A stretch of DNA of 64,000 nt from Sabethes cyaneus (taxonomy: Eukaryota; Arthropoda; Insecta; Diptera; Culicidae), in assembly GCF_943734655.1 (NCBI RefSeq), contig NC_071354.1, forward strand, positions 73,537,338 through 73,601,337, read 5' to 3'. The position numbers and the translations under genes are program-made. Below are positions 33,150-44,532 of this stretch, in pieces. The notes under the pieces are model-generated. The model had not been told where the DNA came from and searched no databases. It saw only the letters and a program-made list of their open reading frames with translations. Within the stretch, counting starts at the first letter, position 1. Each line of letters opens with the position of its first letter.

Positions 33150-33795
33150 TCTAGTATTGGGCATCGAAACCAACATAATCGATGTTTTCGAATCGATGTC
33201 AATAGTCTCAAAAACATCGGCTCATCGATTAAATCGAGTGTGAGACATCGATGTTAATTGAATCGATGTTCGATGTTGGCAAATGAAGAAAACCGAACAG
33301 CAGAAGCTCTTAATCATTCAGGATTATTCCGACTTTTTTGCGCGTCTGTTGATATGCTGACAAACCTTTGTTTTTCGCTGATATTGAGAAAAATCCTGAT
33401 TTTTCTGACTTTAAAGAAATTAAACTGCCTTTTTAAAATTAACTGTAAAAAAGAGACACATTTCTCTCCAGCACTTAACTCTAGACTATTTGTAATCAAG
33501 AACGGCAAGTCCTATGAAACTCTAGCTGCTTTGAGAAGTTTGAGAAGAAGGAAATACTACTTGCATAAACATTTGGTTTTTATGAATTATCCTTACTAGT
33601 CCTAAATTTTCATTCTTTTGGATCCAATCTGAAATTTCAGCGGATTAATCTTATCGGGACATCGATTCGAATTGAAAAAATAACATCGATGTGACCGATT
33701 TTTCAGTAAGCTCACGTCGAATCGAAACATCGGAAAATCGATGCTGTAACATCGATATTTCGATTTATCGATGTGACATCGTCCATTACTAAATT
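33150..33795. mobile_element. candidate hAT-like miniature element rich in CATCGAT
   Basis: Both ends are dense in ATCGATG words (33,161-33,272 and 33,658-33,783) with an ordinary AT-rich middle. The extreme ends are imperfect inverted repeats, TAGTATTGGGCATCG against TAGTAATGGACGATG. Subterminal repeats and a TAG-type end suggest hAT, but I could not find a convincing 8-bp duplication. Confidence 0.5.
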
Positions 33796-34182
33796 CTAGT
33801 AGTCCGATTTGGCTTAAATGATTTTTCAGCATGTAAAAAAGAATTATTTAAATTGTTATGTAGTCGTTTTTTCTCAATTTTTCATTTTTGATGAAAAAAC
33901 ACCTTTTTTTAGAAAATCTGCCGCTATTTTGCTAATTTTTCGAATTTTCAAAACCGCTATGTAACAATTTAGATATTGGCCTAAAGCTTCAAAATCATCC
34001 TTGAAATCCGTTCTCCGATACTACTTTGCTTCTCGGTATATGCCGCCAGCAAGGAACTGTTTTCTAGAGATCATCCACGCGCCGAGCTGCCACCACCATT
34101 AATCACTATTTTGGCATCCAAAAAATACAAAATACATCTTCAAATAGACCTTAACCTAATACCAGAATACCCCAACACTTAA

Positions 34183-34947
34183 CCGTGGGACGGCGGAGGC
34201 AATCTACGCCAGACTTAAAACGGAGGCTAGGAGGATAGGGTTACCAATTAATGCGTCGAAAACCAAATATATGGTAGAAAGAGGCTCCCGAGAAAGTAAC
34301 GTTAGTCTCCCACGGACAGTGACTTTTGACGGCGATGAACTGGAAGCGGCTGATGAGTTCGTAAATTTGGGATCTCTAGTCACCGCTGACAATAATACGA
34401 GTAAGGAGATCCAACGACGCATTCAAGCTGGAAATCGAGCCTACTTTTCCCTCCGCAAGACGCTTCGATCCAGGAGCATACGCCGCCGCACAAATCTGAC
34501 GATGTACAAAACGCTAATAAGACCGGAAGTCCTCTACGGACTTGAGAGAGCAACTTTGCTTAAGGAAGACATACGTGCACTTGCCGTCTTTGAACGAAAG
34601 GTGTTGCGGACTATTTTTTGCGGAGTACAAACAGAAAGCGGAGAGTGGCAGCTACAGGCGCTGCTTGGAGAGTTTCCCTTCATACACCTGGCGAAAGTTG
34701 GGAGACTACGGTGGGCCGGAACGTCGCAAGGATGCCGCACGACTGTGTAGTGAAATCCGTTCTCTTCAAGAACCCCACCGGCACCAGGAATAGAGGGGCT
34801 CAACGTGCTAGATGGCTCGACCAGGTTGAAGCTGACTTGCGTGTGTCGAGACGCGCAACGAATTGGCGACGAGTAGCCCAGGACCGAGTACAATGGAGAG
34901 GAGTTCTTGATACGGCAAGAGCCACCCCGGCTCTCGACTGAATAAGT
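34183..34947 (+). mobile_element. RTE retrotransposon, best-preserved 3' end
   Basis: 5'-truncated copy starting just after the FADD region: TAEAIYARLKTEARRIGLPI, then DEFVNLGSLVTADNNTSKEI, LYGLERATLLKEDIRALAVF and ERKVLRTIFCGVQ. The frame is open from 34,190 to about 34,720, where one base is missing relative to GRLRWAGHVARMP. The +1-shifted frame then runs KSVLFKNPTGTRNRGAQRAR to a stop at 34,939-34,941. Tail GAATAAGTAAGTA. One frameshift is the only break I see in about 250 codons, so it is relatively young. Confidence 0.85.
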
Positions 34948-37214
34948 AAGTACATTATTTTTCGACCTTCCAGAGTAGGGTCCCCCTTAAGGTACTATCT
35001 AAGCACACTAAAACAATATCTAGAACACAGAAGTTCCATTCTTTTGTGCCTATTAATGATAATCCAAATTGCAGCCAGAAGGTATTCTAAATCATATTAC
35101 CCAAAAATATTTACCTTGTTCGATAGAAATAAGAAAAAAATATGTACGTGGTTATGATTGAAAATAAAAAGCAACAGATCTACAAACTTTTGATTTCGCG
35201 TTATTGAATTATATGTATACATCTCTTAACATGGCAAACAATAAACATAATCATAGAAATTAAGCCCTGTGTTACGAAATTTTATTGGTTAATCAAGGAA
35301 ATTACTTCAAAGCAACAAACTTTTGATTTCGCGCTCATATTATACAGTGAAAAGAAAATTGCCCTTTTTTCAGTTTAGACATGGAAAAATGCAAATTTTG
35401 CGATTTATTGAAGACTTGCAGATCAATAGCATACTAGCAACTAGCTGTTTTCAAAAAAAAATTCATGAATTTCTGAGATGACCTATTTCGGAAAATTGAT
35501 TTATAGTTTTAACAATTTTTTTAGTGTAGAATTTTTTTCAGTATTTTTTATGCAATTTTGATAAATTTTGTATGAAATTATGAAACTTTTATGTAATTAG
35601 GTAGTTTTTTGTGGTCCGACAATTTTCCAGTTTCCAGAGAAAAACATAGAGCCCTTTCCACAAGTTTATCTGGAGCAATTTAAAAAAAAAACGAAGTATG
35701 CGATATTGCTTATTTACATGAATTTGGTACACACACAAAGGTTCATTTAATTCTGAGAAGGTACTACCAGCCTGATAGACGGGCCGGAGGGAAAGCTGCC
35801 CGAGATATAAGGAAAAACCCGATTTATGCCACCTGGTGGTGAAAGGAACCTATGTTATACAATCTTACTTGTTAGTTGAGATATAAATTGACACGTCTTC
35901 GGAACATAATTCAACTGTTGGTTAACGATAAACTAGCTGCTTTATATCACTTGCACTGGTAGATACCTAACGATTAATAAATAAGCAAATATTAAGAATT
36001 ATAATACCTTTGATTCGGTATTCAAATCATGAAAATCGGTTTAGTCGTGCAAAATTTGATTTGGTAAGGTTGACAAATCGAAGATTTTTGGAGCCACCCT
36101 AACACAGAAATCGGCATCCCAAACGCCAAATAAAAATACAGGTCTAAAATTTTCTGAAAACAATAAGTTCACAAAATTTGAACAAAATCTCAGCACTTTT
36201 GTTGTTTGTTTGCTTTTTGGTAATTGCATTGTTTGAACTTTCACTTTTGTTTCATGCTGGAAGCACAGACTAACAGACGTACCACTTCGAACAAATTTCC
36301 TAACAAAACATCGTTTCAATGACACCCCTAAAAACACTAGCATCACTTGGTGCGGTCTTCGCACTATACAGAGTAAGTTGCTATAAATTTAGCAATGCTA
36401 TAAATTTACTGATATATTACCTGACAACAGCACGAGGCGTTCTCGCGCAGCGACTGTTGTTTGAGTCTTGGCTTTAGCGAAAATGATCGAAAAAAAATGA
36501 AATGATCGTTTTTATTGACGATAGAATGAGGCTTCAGTGTTACGCCTGTTAGTCTGTGATGGAAGCGTTAAGGGGGACCCTACTCAAGGTGCTTCCAAGG
36601 CGCTGCAGTCTTGAATTTTACTGATATATTGCAAACTTGTCCCAAAATATCAATGTTATAAGCTTGTGACCATGACGTCAAACGATGCGAGCACTCACAG
36701 GTATACTCAATATGTGTAGATGAAAATGTAGTGCTTAACTATTAACTATTTAAACTATTTAAACTATTTAAAAATCAAAGGGGCTGTGTACAAGACACAA
36801 CTGCATATGTAGGTGACGCAGGACTAAGTAAGCCTCTTTGTAGTCACGTAGTCATTCGATTCTTCATGTATACATGCTATATGCAGTATATATACATGCT
36901 ACATGCGTTGTATGTAACATTTATCAAAGTAGTAACATTGTATACGTGCAATCCTCAATAGATTTTAGAGTTATTTTTATGTGCATTTGGAAACAATTTA
37001 ACAAAAGTAATACAAAATACAAACTATTGCTTTCCTGCTACTTTACAGAAATTAAAGATTGTTTGTATTACCAATGGTTCCCCACGTTGAAGGGATTTTA
37101 CCATTACGATCCCATTTTATCAACAGCACATCTTATCACTACACTTCCAATGAATCGGCAAACATGCGTATCCATACAGAATCATATTATAACCGAACAC
37201 TCAGCTGTAGCACA
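34948..37214. other. unassigned stretch
   Basis: No gene seen. A 19-bp exact repeat ACAAACTTTTGATTTCGCG occurs at 35,182 and 35,315. The words CACCTGGTGGTGAAAGGAAC at 35,830 look like mosquito repeat sequence but cannot be placed. The string TTAAACTATTTAAACTATTT at 36,747 is a short tandem repeat. Confidence 0.5.
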
Positions 37215-37535
37215 CTTTTCCAACACAGATATCAAATTCGCCTAGGTTTTATCGTCTCGCCGTAAAGAATTTGCGATTTGTTGGGACAATGGACTCCAGT
37301 CATTTTTTCTGACACACTTCCCTAACGCAGACATCAAATTGGACTAGGTTTAATCGCGTTCGTAAGAAATTTGTAGGCACGATGGGGCTTTGTTACTCTT
37401 TCTGGTGTACTTTCCAAGCAAGGACATCAAAATGGTCTATGTTTAACCGCAGTGTTGAGAAATCTTGGTCAGACGTGGAAATTTTGTCACTTGTTTTGGC
37501 TTACTTCCCAAGCACAGATATCAAATTGGTTTAGC
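37215..37535 (+). repeat. ~95-bp minisatellite, four units
   Basis: Anchors CTTTTCCAACACAGATATC (37,215), CTTCCCTAACGCAGACATC (37,317), CTTTCCAAGCAAGGACATC (37,410) and CTTCCCAAGCACAGATATC (37,504), spaced 102, 93 and 94 bp. Each is followed by AAATTGG or similar, a TAGGTTTA word and an AAGAA(A)T word. Units are diverged; the array is old. Confidence 0.75.
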
Positions 37536-40500
37536 CTTAGATCATCATAAAGAATCTTCCAACCAATCACGTTCAATCAGTTAGACAATGTTTCATTATT
37601 TTCAATTTCTCAATAGTACGTATTTTGAAATCATTAGGTTTCATAATTGGTGTGGATCCGTAGAAGATTTTCCGAACGATTGGCATAAAAATGTTTAAAT
37701 TCCGTCTGGAAACCGCTAAGCTATTAGCGCTCAAAATCTTTTATTTTTTCGTGACGCTCGCATTTTTCGGTTGTTTTGAAATGACACTCTATCCCAAACC
37801 TACTTCGAACATGACTGTGAGGAACGGGCTGCTCGAGCCAAAGATGCTGATACCTGATCCCAAATCTTGCCGTAAGACGTAGTCGACGCCAAAAAAAGTC
37901 ATGACCACTGATCACCACTGATAAGTGAATTAATCTTCAGCTCAAATAAACATCACGTCACTATACAAGTTCAAAAGAAACAGCAAAGCTCCGCTTACAG
38001 ACAAGATACTCTATAAACGTGCAGCAATTTACTCAATTCTCTCTCTTGAATGTCTCAGTCTTCATTTCATCTTGGCACACAGAAAAAAATCTGTGCCAAT
38101 ACCGACGAATTAGCTTCTGCTCGCTCTCTGACTGAAGGTCGGATGCGATGATGATGCTGCGGAGAAGAATATCCACCATACAGCATTGCCAAACGTACAT
38201 ACTTATACATCTGTTGGTCGAAAAATAAAAAGACAACAGACATCCATCGTGCAAAATGCACCCCGACAGGTTGCTAGCGAAGAAGGCATAAAGTCGCAAT
38301 GTATCTTGAAAAACTACAAATGCATAACCCACTCTACTAGATAGGTCTATATACATACTCAGACGTACAGTAAACAAGAAGAGAAGTTTTATATGAAGAA
38401 CGCCATGTGATGTGTGTAGAGCATGCTTGAGAAGGCAGAGAAGAGGTGCTTATTGCAGAATCAATACTTGCTAGGCTCGTTCAGCGCACCGCGCGGCGCG
38501 GTGCCAACGCAGCGAAGGAGGATACGGTATTGCCACTGCTACTGCTGCTGCTAAAAGGTGTTTCTTTATTCTTTTCATTTGGTTATTACTGCTGCTGAAC
38601 CTCGGCTCGTGATGATGTTTTCGTTGTGTGTGGGCTGTTTTGTTTAGCACGTCATCACCCGGTGACGGTGAGGATGTCGTAAAAGGTGTGAATGAAAGAA
38701 AATTGGGAAATCAATGAAATGAAACTAGGTATACTTACTTACACACGTAGAGTAGGTATAGCGAAACAAAAATGCAGGAAATGAAGAAGTGCTGCTAGCC
38801 CACATTCGCACCCTGTAGATGAATCTACACGAATAAAACAGAAACTAAAGATAAGAGACAAAAGAAAGATAATATTTTAAGGCTGAATAGTTGCAAAAAA
38901 GCACGAATCGCGAGCCAGACTTAATTATAAAAGAATTCAACAGCGTTTGCTAGCAACTATTGCCAGCTGATACCCACAAAATGCTTTCGAGAAAACTAAA
39001 ACCACGAAGTTTAAACGATGATGGATTGCAGTCACTGCCCAATCAAGAGTAGATTGATGCCCGTGGTTGAAGATGAATTTCTTATTTCGGAATCCAAAAA
39101 GGAGAATGAACTTCAAATTCTCTAGAAAATCAAACTAAAAATAAAAACGGAATGTGTTTAGTCACGGTTAACTCGGCCCTTGAAGCGGAATGATTTCTTA
39201 AAGGGGAGAGGTAACACACAGAAGAAATCAATATCCGAAGATCCCAACTTTAAGTGCCCGTTGCCACAGTCTTCGTAGCCATCGGAGAAAAGAAGCCCGC
39301 GCGGTGCGGAATTCTGGAAAAGTAAAAAGAAATCGTCCGAGACTACCTACAGCGATGGACATTTGATTGCCTTATACCTACTCTTATCGTCCCTGAGGAC
39401 CGCTGAATCCACACAAAAGGAGTATGCGACGGTCATGGAAAGAAGATGCAATATGAGACCGGAGAGATGCAAAAGGTTTCATTCTTAAAATATGTGAGTT
39501 CCGCCCAGACCAGGCGTCACATTGGTTTTGTCCCCGAGCGATGCACGAGAGTAGTCCCTTTCGAAAAGGTAAACGAACGCTATCTTCTGGATTGGACACA
39601 CTTTTTTGGCTAATTGACTGCGTTGCAACAAATCTTTGATTTCTTCTTTGCAGGCTTAAAATTATAAGAGTAAGGGAAAGGTTTGCGCATAAAATTTGTA
39701 CCTGACATTTCCAAATTAAATTCCAATCTTTGAAGTGAATTTACTTCAACGTATTGCCCCGTTTTTGAAGGTCTTCGTACTGTCTTCGTTTTGTCTATTA
39801 CAAACTAACCGTAGATTACTCAGCATTTATTCGTGTGTCAAATAACTATTGGAAGTTCATTGCCACCAGCGTCCGTACTAGTCCTGTTAGTTTTTTGTCA
39901 CCTGACACGTGTTAGGCACTAAATGCATAAGACACTTTGAAGGAGGACTACCTGATGATCCAACCGCTCCAGGGTGCTCGGGCGGTTATAGTAAAGATAA
40001 CGGAAAACTAAAAGCTCGTTTTCTGTCCCGAGGGTATCCGCACCGAGCTCATACATTGGGCTGGTGATGTATTGATTGGGCACTGAGTAGGGTGTCCAAA
40101 CAGGTACAACTTTGAAAATGTTATGTAAAATATGTTTAGAAACCTAATAATGTTTACAATTTCTAATGGACTATCATCATAAAAATCGATCTTGTGATCA
40201 AATACATATTTCAAGGAAAACAAAAACTTTCCCTTGAGAAGTTTCCAGAATTGGACTGCCACATGTTCGAGCACGCTACTGCAGTGTAAGCAAACAGTCA
40301 ATCACCTTTCGCCATTAAATTTGTTGCTTCCTTCTTGTTCGGTGAATCTCGCTATTCCTACATAAACAACAATACAGCTATGAAAAAACACTGAATTCTC
40401 ATTAAACCAGTGCGAGGCCAATATCATACAGCTGTAAAGCGCTTCCTGTCCGGTCCTGTTCGGTGAGCTTTGTCGGCGACACGAGACACGATGTTGATAA

Positions 40501-41204
40501 CAACGATTTCACCAACTACTGCAGAGCAGCCCGTACTAACCGGGTGCAGGCAAACCACACCGTGCGCAGTTCAATGTCTTTTCTCCCGCTGATATGGAAA
40601 TGCTAAACATTCCTAGAAGTTGGCACCGCCCTCGAGGCCAACTTGCACCAGTTAATGATGCTTCGCGTTTGCACAGTCTATTAAGCAACGGCGAGTTATG
40701 CAGATACTGGGAACCGTGTGCAGAGTCGGGTTCCAACTTGAATTTCAAATTACCCGTAACTCACCGCCGTCCATGGCCAGGCCAGATTGCAGCACACTAC
40801 CAGCAACATACCACTGCAGCAGCCAGCCCGGTCGAGTTGAATTAGAGCACATCCGATGCTAAAATGTGCTTCACACCAGACTGTCACTTTTCGCGAATTT
40901 TGTTTGTTTTTTCCCAACAAGGTACATACGTAAACGTGTCTGAACAGTTCCACTGTTCGATGACAAAAATGTAAAGTGACTGGTGACGATGATCGCAGGC
41001 TTACAATTTTTTTTGGAAGATGTAACTTACCTGAAAAGAAAGAAAAAAAATATTAGTATGTGAAAATTTAAGTATCAATCTACTGTATTGACTGGAGTGT
41101 ATTTCTTAATGGACTTTTATATCTTCAAACCCATATGCTAACTTATTGCATATACTAGAAAAAGAAGAAGGTCGAATAACAGAACTTTTAGGGCCTATCT
41201 TTAA
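37536..41204. other. unassigned stretch
   Basis: No supported gene. TGCTGCTGCT-like tracts at 38,536-38,553 and 38,589 are short triplet repeats. Paired open frames on opposite strands at 40,536-40,953 have no recognised motif. Confidence 0.5.
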
Positions 41205-41640
41205 ATCAATCGGCCCGGAAATCTGTTGTACGTAATTTGCATTTCAAAATTTTGCGAAGCAATTTTCAACAAAAAATTATTCCTTCAAATTAAAAATAGA
41301 ATTACAGAAATGCAACACGGCTTCTTTAAAGGACATTAAACTACGACAAATTTACTGGAATTCATAGTCCACTCATTGAATGCAATGGATAAAGGGAACC
41401 ATCAGAAGCACTTTATACGGACTATACCAGTGATATACTAATGCTGCTTTTTAAATTAAAAAAAAATGGCATTGAATCAGGGCTCCTAAAATGGCTTGAA
41501 TCGTATTTAACCAATTCCACAAATAATTAAATTTAACGGAAAGAACTTGAGTCTAATTCAAGTCACTGCTGGTGTCCTTCAAGGCTCTCATTTGGGACCT
41601 TTTCTGTTTATTCTTCTTTACTTTTAGCAGGCTAGACGTG
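41205..41640 (+). pseudogene. Jockey/CR1-like reverse-transcriptase remnant
   Basis: Reads NKKLFLQIKNRITEMQHGFF then KGH-stop-TTTNLLEFIVHSLNAMDKG, then LYTDYTSDILMLLFKLKKNG, then LLKWLESYLTNSTNN and GVLQGSHLGPFLFILL. These are RT motifs 1 to B of the Jockey/CR1 group (usual form GFFKGRST.TNLLEF, YTDFSKAFDRVD, GVPQGSHLGPLLFIL). Motif A is shortened: the FSKAFDRV core, including its second Asp, is lost. The YADD box is absent. Truncated at both ends. Confidence 0.75.
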
Positions 41641-42299
41641 AATCGATATAAAACTTTATAAATCTTAGATACTTCCATTTTTTATGTTAACATACATCCA
41701 CACCTGATCATTATGAAAAAAAAAACAAGAACACTTTTTAATCGTGATTTATACTAGCCTACATCGGTAACCAACATATATAAATAAATTTCCTTAAAAA
41801 TTTGATTTGATGCTTTGCCATTATAAATCTATTTGTTTCAGTAAATGGGACGAATGGGACTTGTGGACTAAATCGAGCCATACAGTAATTCCGCCAAGTG
41901 CTGGCAGCGCTTGATAAGATCTCGTGGGATTTCCCAGTCTTATCCAATTTGTGATGCCCAGGCTCATGGATAACAATTGTACTGTGAATCAGAGACAAAT
42001 CGATAAGGCGTAGTGGGTTAAAAAACTTACTACCACTCTAGCTACTTCGCATTTGATAGCAACATGGTCACTGTGCATAATATATTAAATACAAATTGCG
42101 CCAATGCCGGAGACAAAACAGATCGAAGCAAGATGAAACGTTGGATCCACCTATCGCACGGTTAAAGGATTCGATATGGAAGTAGTACATTCATTAAGCA
42201 CTAAATCCTGTATTATGGCTGCGTAACACCCAAAGGACTACCTATTTCTGAGACACTAATGACGTACCAAAGGCAAAACAAGAAGCAGAAAATAATTTT
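41641..42299. other. unassigned stretch
   Basis: Nothing supported; probably decayed sequence between two retroelement remnants. Confidence 0.4.
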
Positions 42300-42893
42300 T
42301 TTCCCCAAAAGTTCCCGACTTTCCAAAGGGTAGCGGCAACCTCGTATGGGAGGTGCATGGGAGAGACTCGTTCGCTCGGTGAAGGTAGCGTTCGGAACAG
42401 TGCTGAGCAACCCGCGTAATTCTGACTACGAAACTGGAAGCCGAGGTAAAGATCAAATCCAGACCAATTACGTTCGTCCCGTTGGAGTCTGTGGAGTGCG
42501 TTAACACCAAACCATTTTTGGCTAGAAAAGCATTCTAGAGAAAAATTCATATCCACTGAACAGATAGACATTCGCTCATCACTTCAAAATACTTAGTAAG
42601 TTGCATCGCCGCCAATGACTTCTGACGAAGGTAGCTCAAGAGACCTGTCTACATACAGGAATACAAACCTTTTCAGGATGTGAAGAATCTAACGTTGGCG
42701 GCTTGGTGAGAGTGGTTTATGGAAAGGTGAAGAAACGGTGGTTTCGGGGAAGGATCGCGCATGTAATACCAAGACGAGAATCAAGCGTTGGTTTGGCCAT
42801 CGTCGGCGATCTGCGTAGTCCTGCCGCGGAATCGGTTATACTGAACATCGGGATGGACGTTCGACGAAAGTGGCATTTGAAACAATCATAAGT
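42300..42893 (+). pseudogene. BEL/Pao integrase C-terminal remnant, unit A
   Basis: PRMGGAWERLVRSVKVAFGT then VLSNPR at 42,340-42,420 is the conserved stretch after the integrase core of BEL/Pao elements. It continues, with a shift, as KSRPITFVPLES. After a decayed part comes VGGLVRVVYGKVKKRWFRGR then IAHVIPR and DLRSPAAESVILNIGMD (42,696-42,870), the C-terminal module usually ending RPVxKLAVLDV. Broken by frameshifts. Confidence 0.75.
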
Positions 42894-42949
42894 AGCCCGC
42901 ATAAACCAGACAACGAAATACTGGAGTCAAACGACATGGAAATTTATAC

Positions 42950-43375
42950 AAGTGGCTCCTTGTATGGAAGAGACTCGTTCGGTTGGTAAAAATGGCGTTT
43001 AGAACCAAATAACCCGCGTGATTCCGACTACGAAACTGTAAGCCGAAATAAAGATCAATTCTAGGCCAATTATGTTTATCCCGCTAGAAGCTGTGGATCA
43101 AACGCCCAACCACTAATCTGTGGAATGAACGCCCAACCACTTTTTACTGGGAAAGTGTTCTGCAGATAAAGTCATACAAACTAAACAGATGGACATTCGG
43201 TCATCACTTCAAAATGGAGTTGGTTAACGGCAAGACGAGTAATCAGTGGCATCGGGAAAGGATCAACCATGTAACATTAAGATAAAAAGCAGACTATGAC
43301 AGGTGTTTGATTGGTCATCGTCAAGGATACTGCATAGTCCAATGTGGAATTGGCTATACTGGACGTCTGAAAGGA
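42950..43375 (+). pseudogene. BEL/Pao integrase C-terminal remnant, unit B
   Basis: A second, more decayed copy of unit A in the same orientation: GGAAGAGACTCGTTCGGTTG, then AACCCGCGTGATTCCGACTA and CGAAACTG, CATCACTTCAAAATGGAG, and GGAAAGGATC then TGGTCATCGTCAAGGATACT. The blocks keep the order of unit A at an offset of about 600 bp. It contains its own small duplication GAACGCCCAACCAC at 43,127 (cf. AAACGCCCAACCAC at 43,099). Confidence 0.7.
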
Positions 43376-43431
43376 TAAAAAACAAAGTAAAGCAAAGCCT
43401 AGATGCTACATTCCGTTATCGAAACTTGACC

Positions 43432-43545
43432 TTCCGTTTTTTATACGGCAGACTTTGCAGCCAGTTGTTGGACAATTGGGGGGCTAGTGCAATGAGCCTT
43501 TCCCAGCCGGGGTTCGAACATACGACGAATGGTTCGTTAACGAAT
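43432..43545 (-). repeat. diverged SINE fragment
   Basis: Minus-strand SINE with GGCAGACTTTGCAGCC, GGGGGGCTAGTGCAATGAGC and a head CAGCCGGGGTTCGAACATAC in plus-strand spelling. Tail end missing. Confidence 0.65.
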
Positions 43546-44215
43546 ATTAAGCCTCAATTATATATCGGATATCGGATATCGGTTTACTGGAGGCGTGTAA
43601 TTATTTTTTTTTTTATTGTTTCAGGTATTCTACTAAGACGCTCAAATAAACATTAGTTAATTTGATAGAGATTTGGTTTTATTATAAAGATTAAAGTTTA
43701 TTCATCTCTTGGAGGCGTATAATGACGGGATTTCTCCTTGCAGTAACGCTTTAATCTGTAAGGTAGCTGTCAACAAGGGAATACAGGACATATTGTTTCA
43801 CTCAATAATGTGTCCTGGATTCGGAGAATACTCTCCTGTATCCTATTCATAATCTTTTGAATCTTTTTTTTTTTCGGCGAACGTCTACGTACGGAAGTAT
43901 TGACTATGCGATAGTTTCCTGAATTTCAGTATGTAGACTCATCCGTTTGTAGATTTCAAAGCTACGCACGTTTTAGTTCAACGAGTTGAGTTGTGACAGA
44001 TTCAAATGTGACACTGGAGAGATTAAAAGAGATCATGAACTCCCACACGCTTCGTGATCGGCCGCAGGAAAGTTTTTTAATGCGTTGGTAACCAATCCAA
44101 ATCGGATAATACTGTAGCAAATGAATATTTCTTATTTTAATTTGATCCAGAAGCAATTCCTATCTAACAAACGCAATCAGTGTTTGTCTAGGCACTGTTG
44201 TGTTTTCATGTCAAA
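43546..44215. other. unassigned stretch
   Basis: No gene seen; AT-rich, with a TATCGGATATCGGATATCGG repeat near 43,562. Confidence 0.5.
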
Positions 44216-44226
44216 CTGTTAGCAAG

Positions 44227-44521
44227 TCCGCCCAGTAAGCTTCGCGGTACAATGCTAGTTTAACAAGCCAATCGTCGTATGTTCGAATCTCATTTGGGAG
44301 GTGCTGCATATGAATAAAACAGTTTTCTTTGCTTTTCCCGTTTAAAGCGTATGGGAGCATTTGCAACTTTTGAGGAGCAACTTTTTTATTCATACGGCCC
44401 ATAGAGTCAGTAGGATCGTTGTACTAGCCCCGTAATTGTCCTGTACTCTAATAACCGACTGCGAAGTCTGTCGATAAAGAAGGGTCAAGTTCTTAACAGG
44501 ACGTTTATACCCACGGCTTAG
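44227..44521 (+). repeat. tRNA-derived SINE with 11-bp target duplication, carrying an insertion
   Basis: Flanked by CTGTTAGCAAG at 44,216-44,226 and 44,522-44,532. Head GCCCAGTAAGCTTCGCGG and B-box-like TGTTCGAATCTC, tail GTCTGTCGATAAAGAAGGGT and CCCACGGCTTAGCT. It is ~295 bp, longer than the 205-bp copy at 6,818, because of an 82-bp insert between head and body (44,311-44,392). Confidence 0.9.
44309..44394. mobile_element. tiny TA-flanked inverted-repeat insert in SINE
   Basis: TGAATAAAA (44,311-44,319) is inverted as TTTTATTCA (44,384-44,392), with TA on both sides. Absent from the other SINE copies at the same place. Likely an 82-bp MITE. Confidence 0.6.
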
Positions 44522-44532
44522 CTGTTAGCAAG

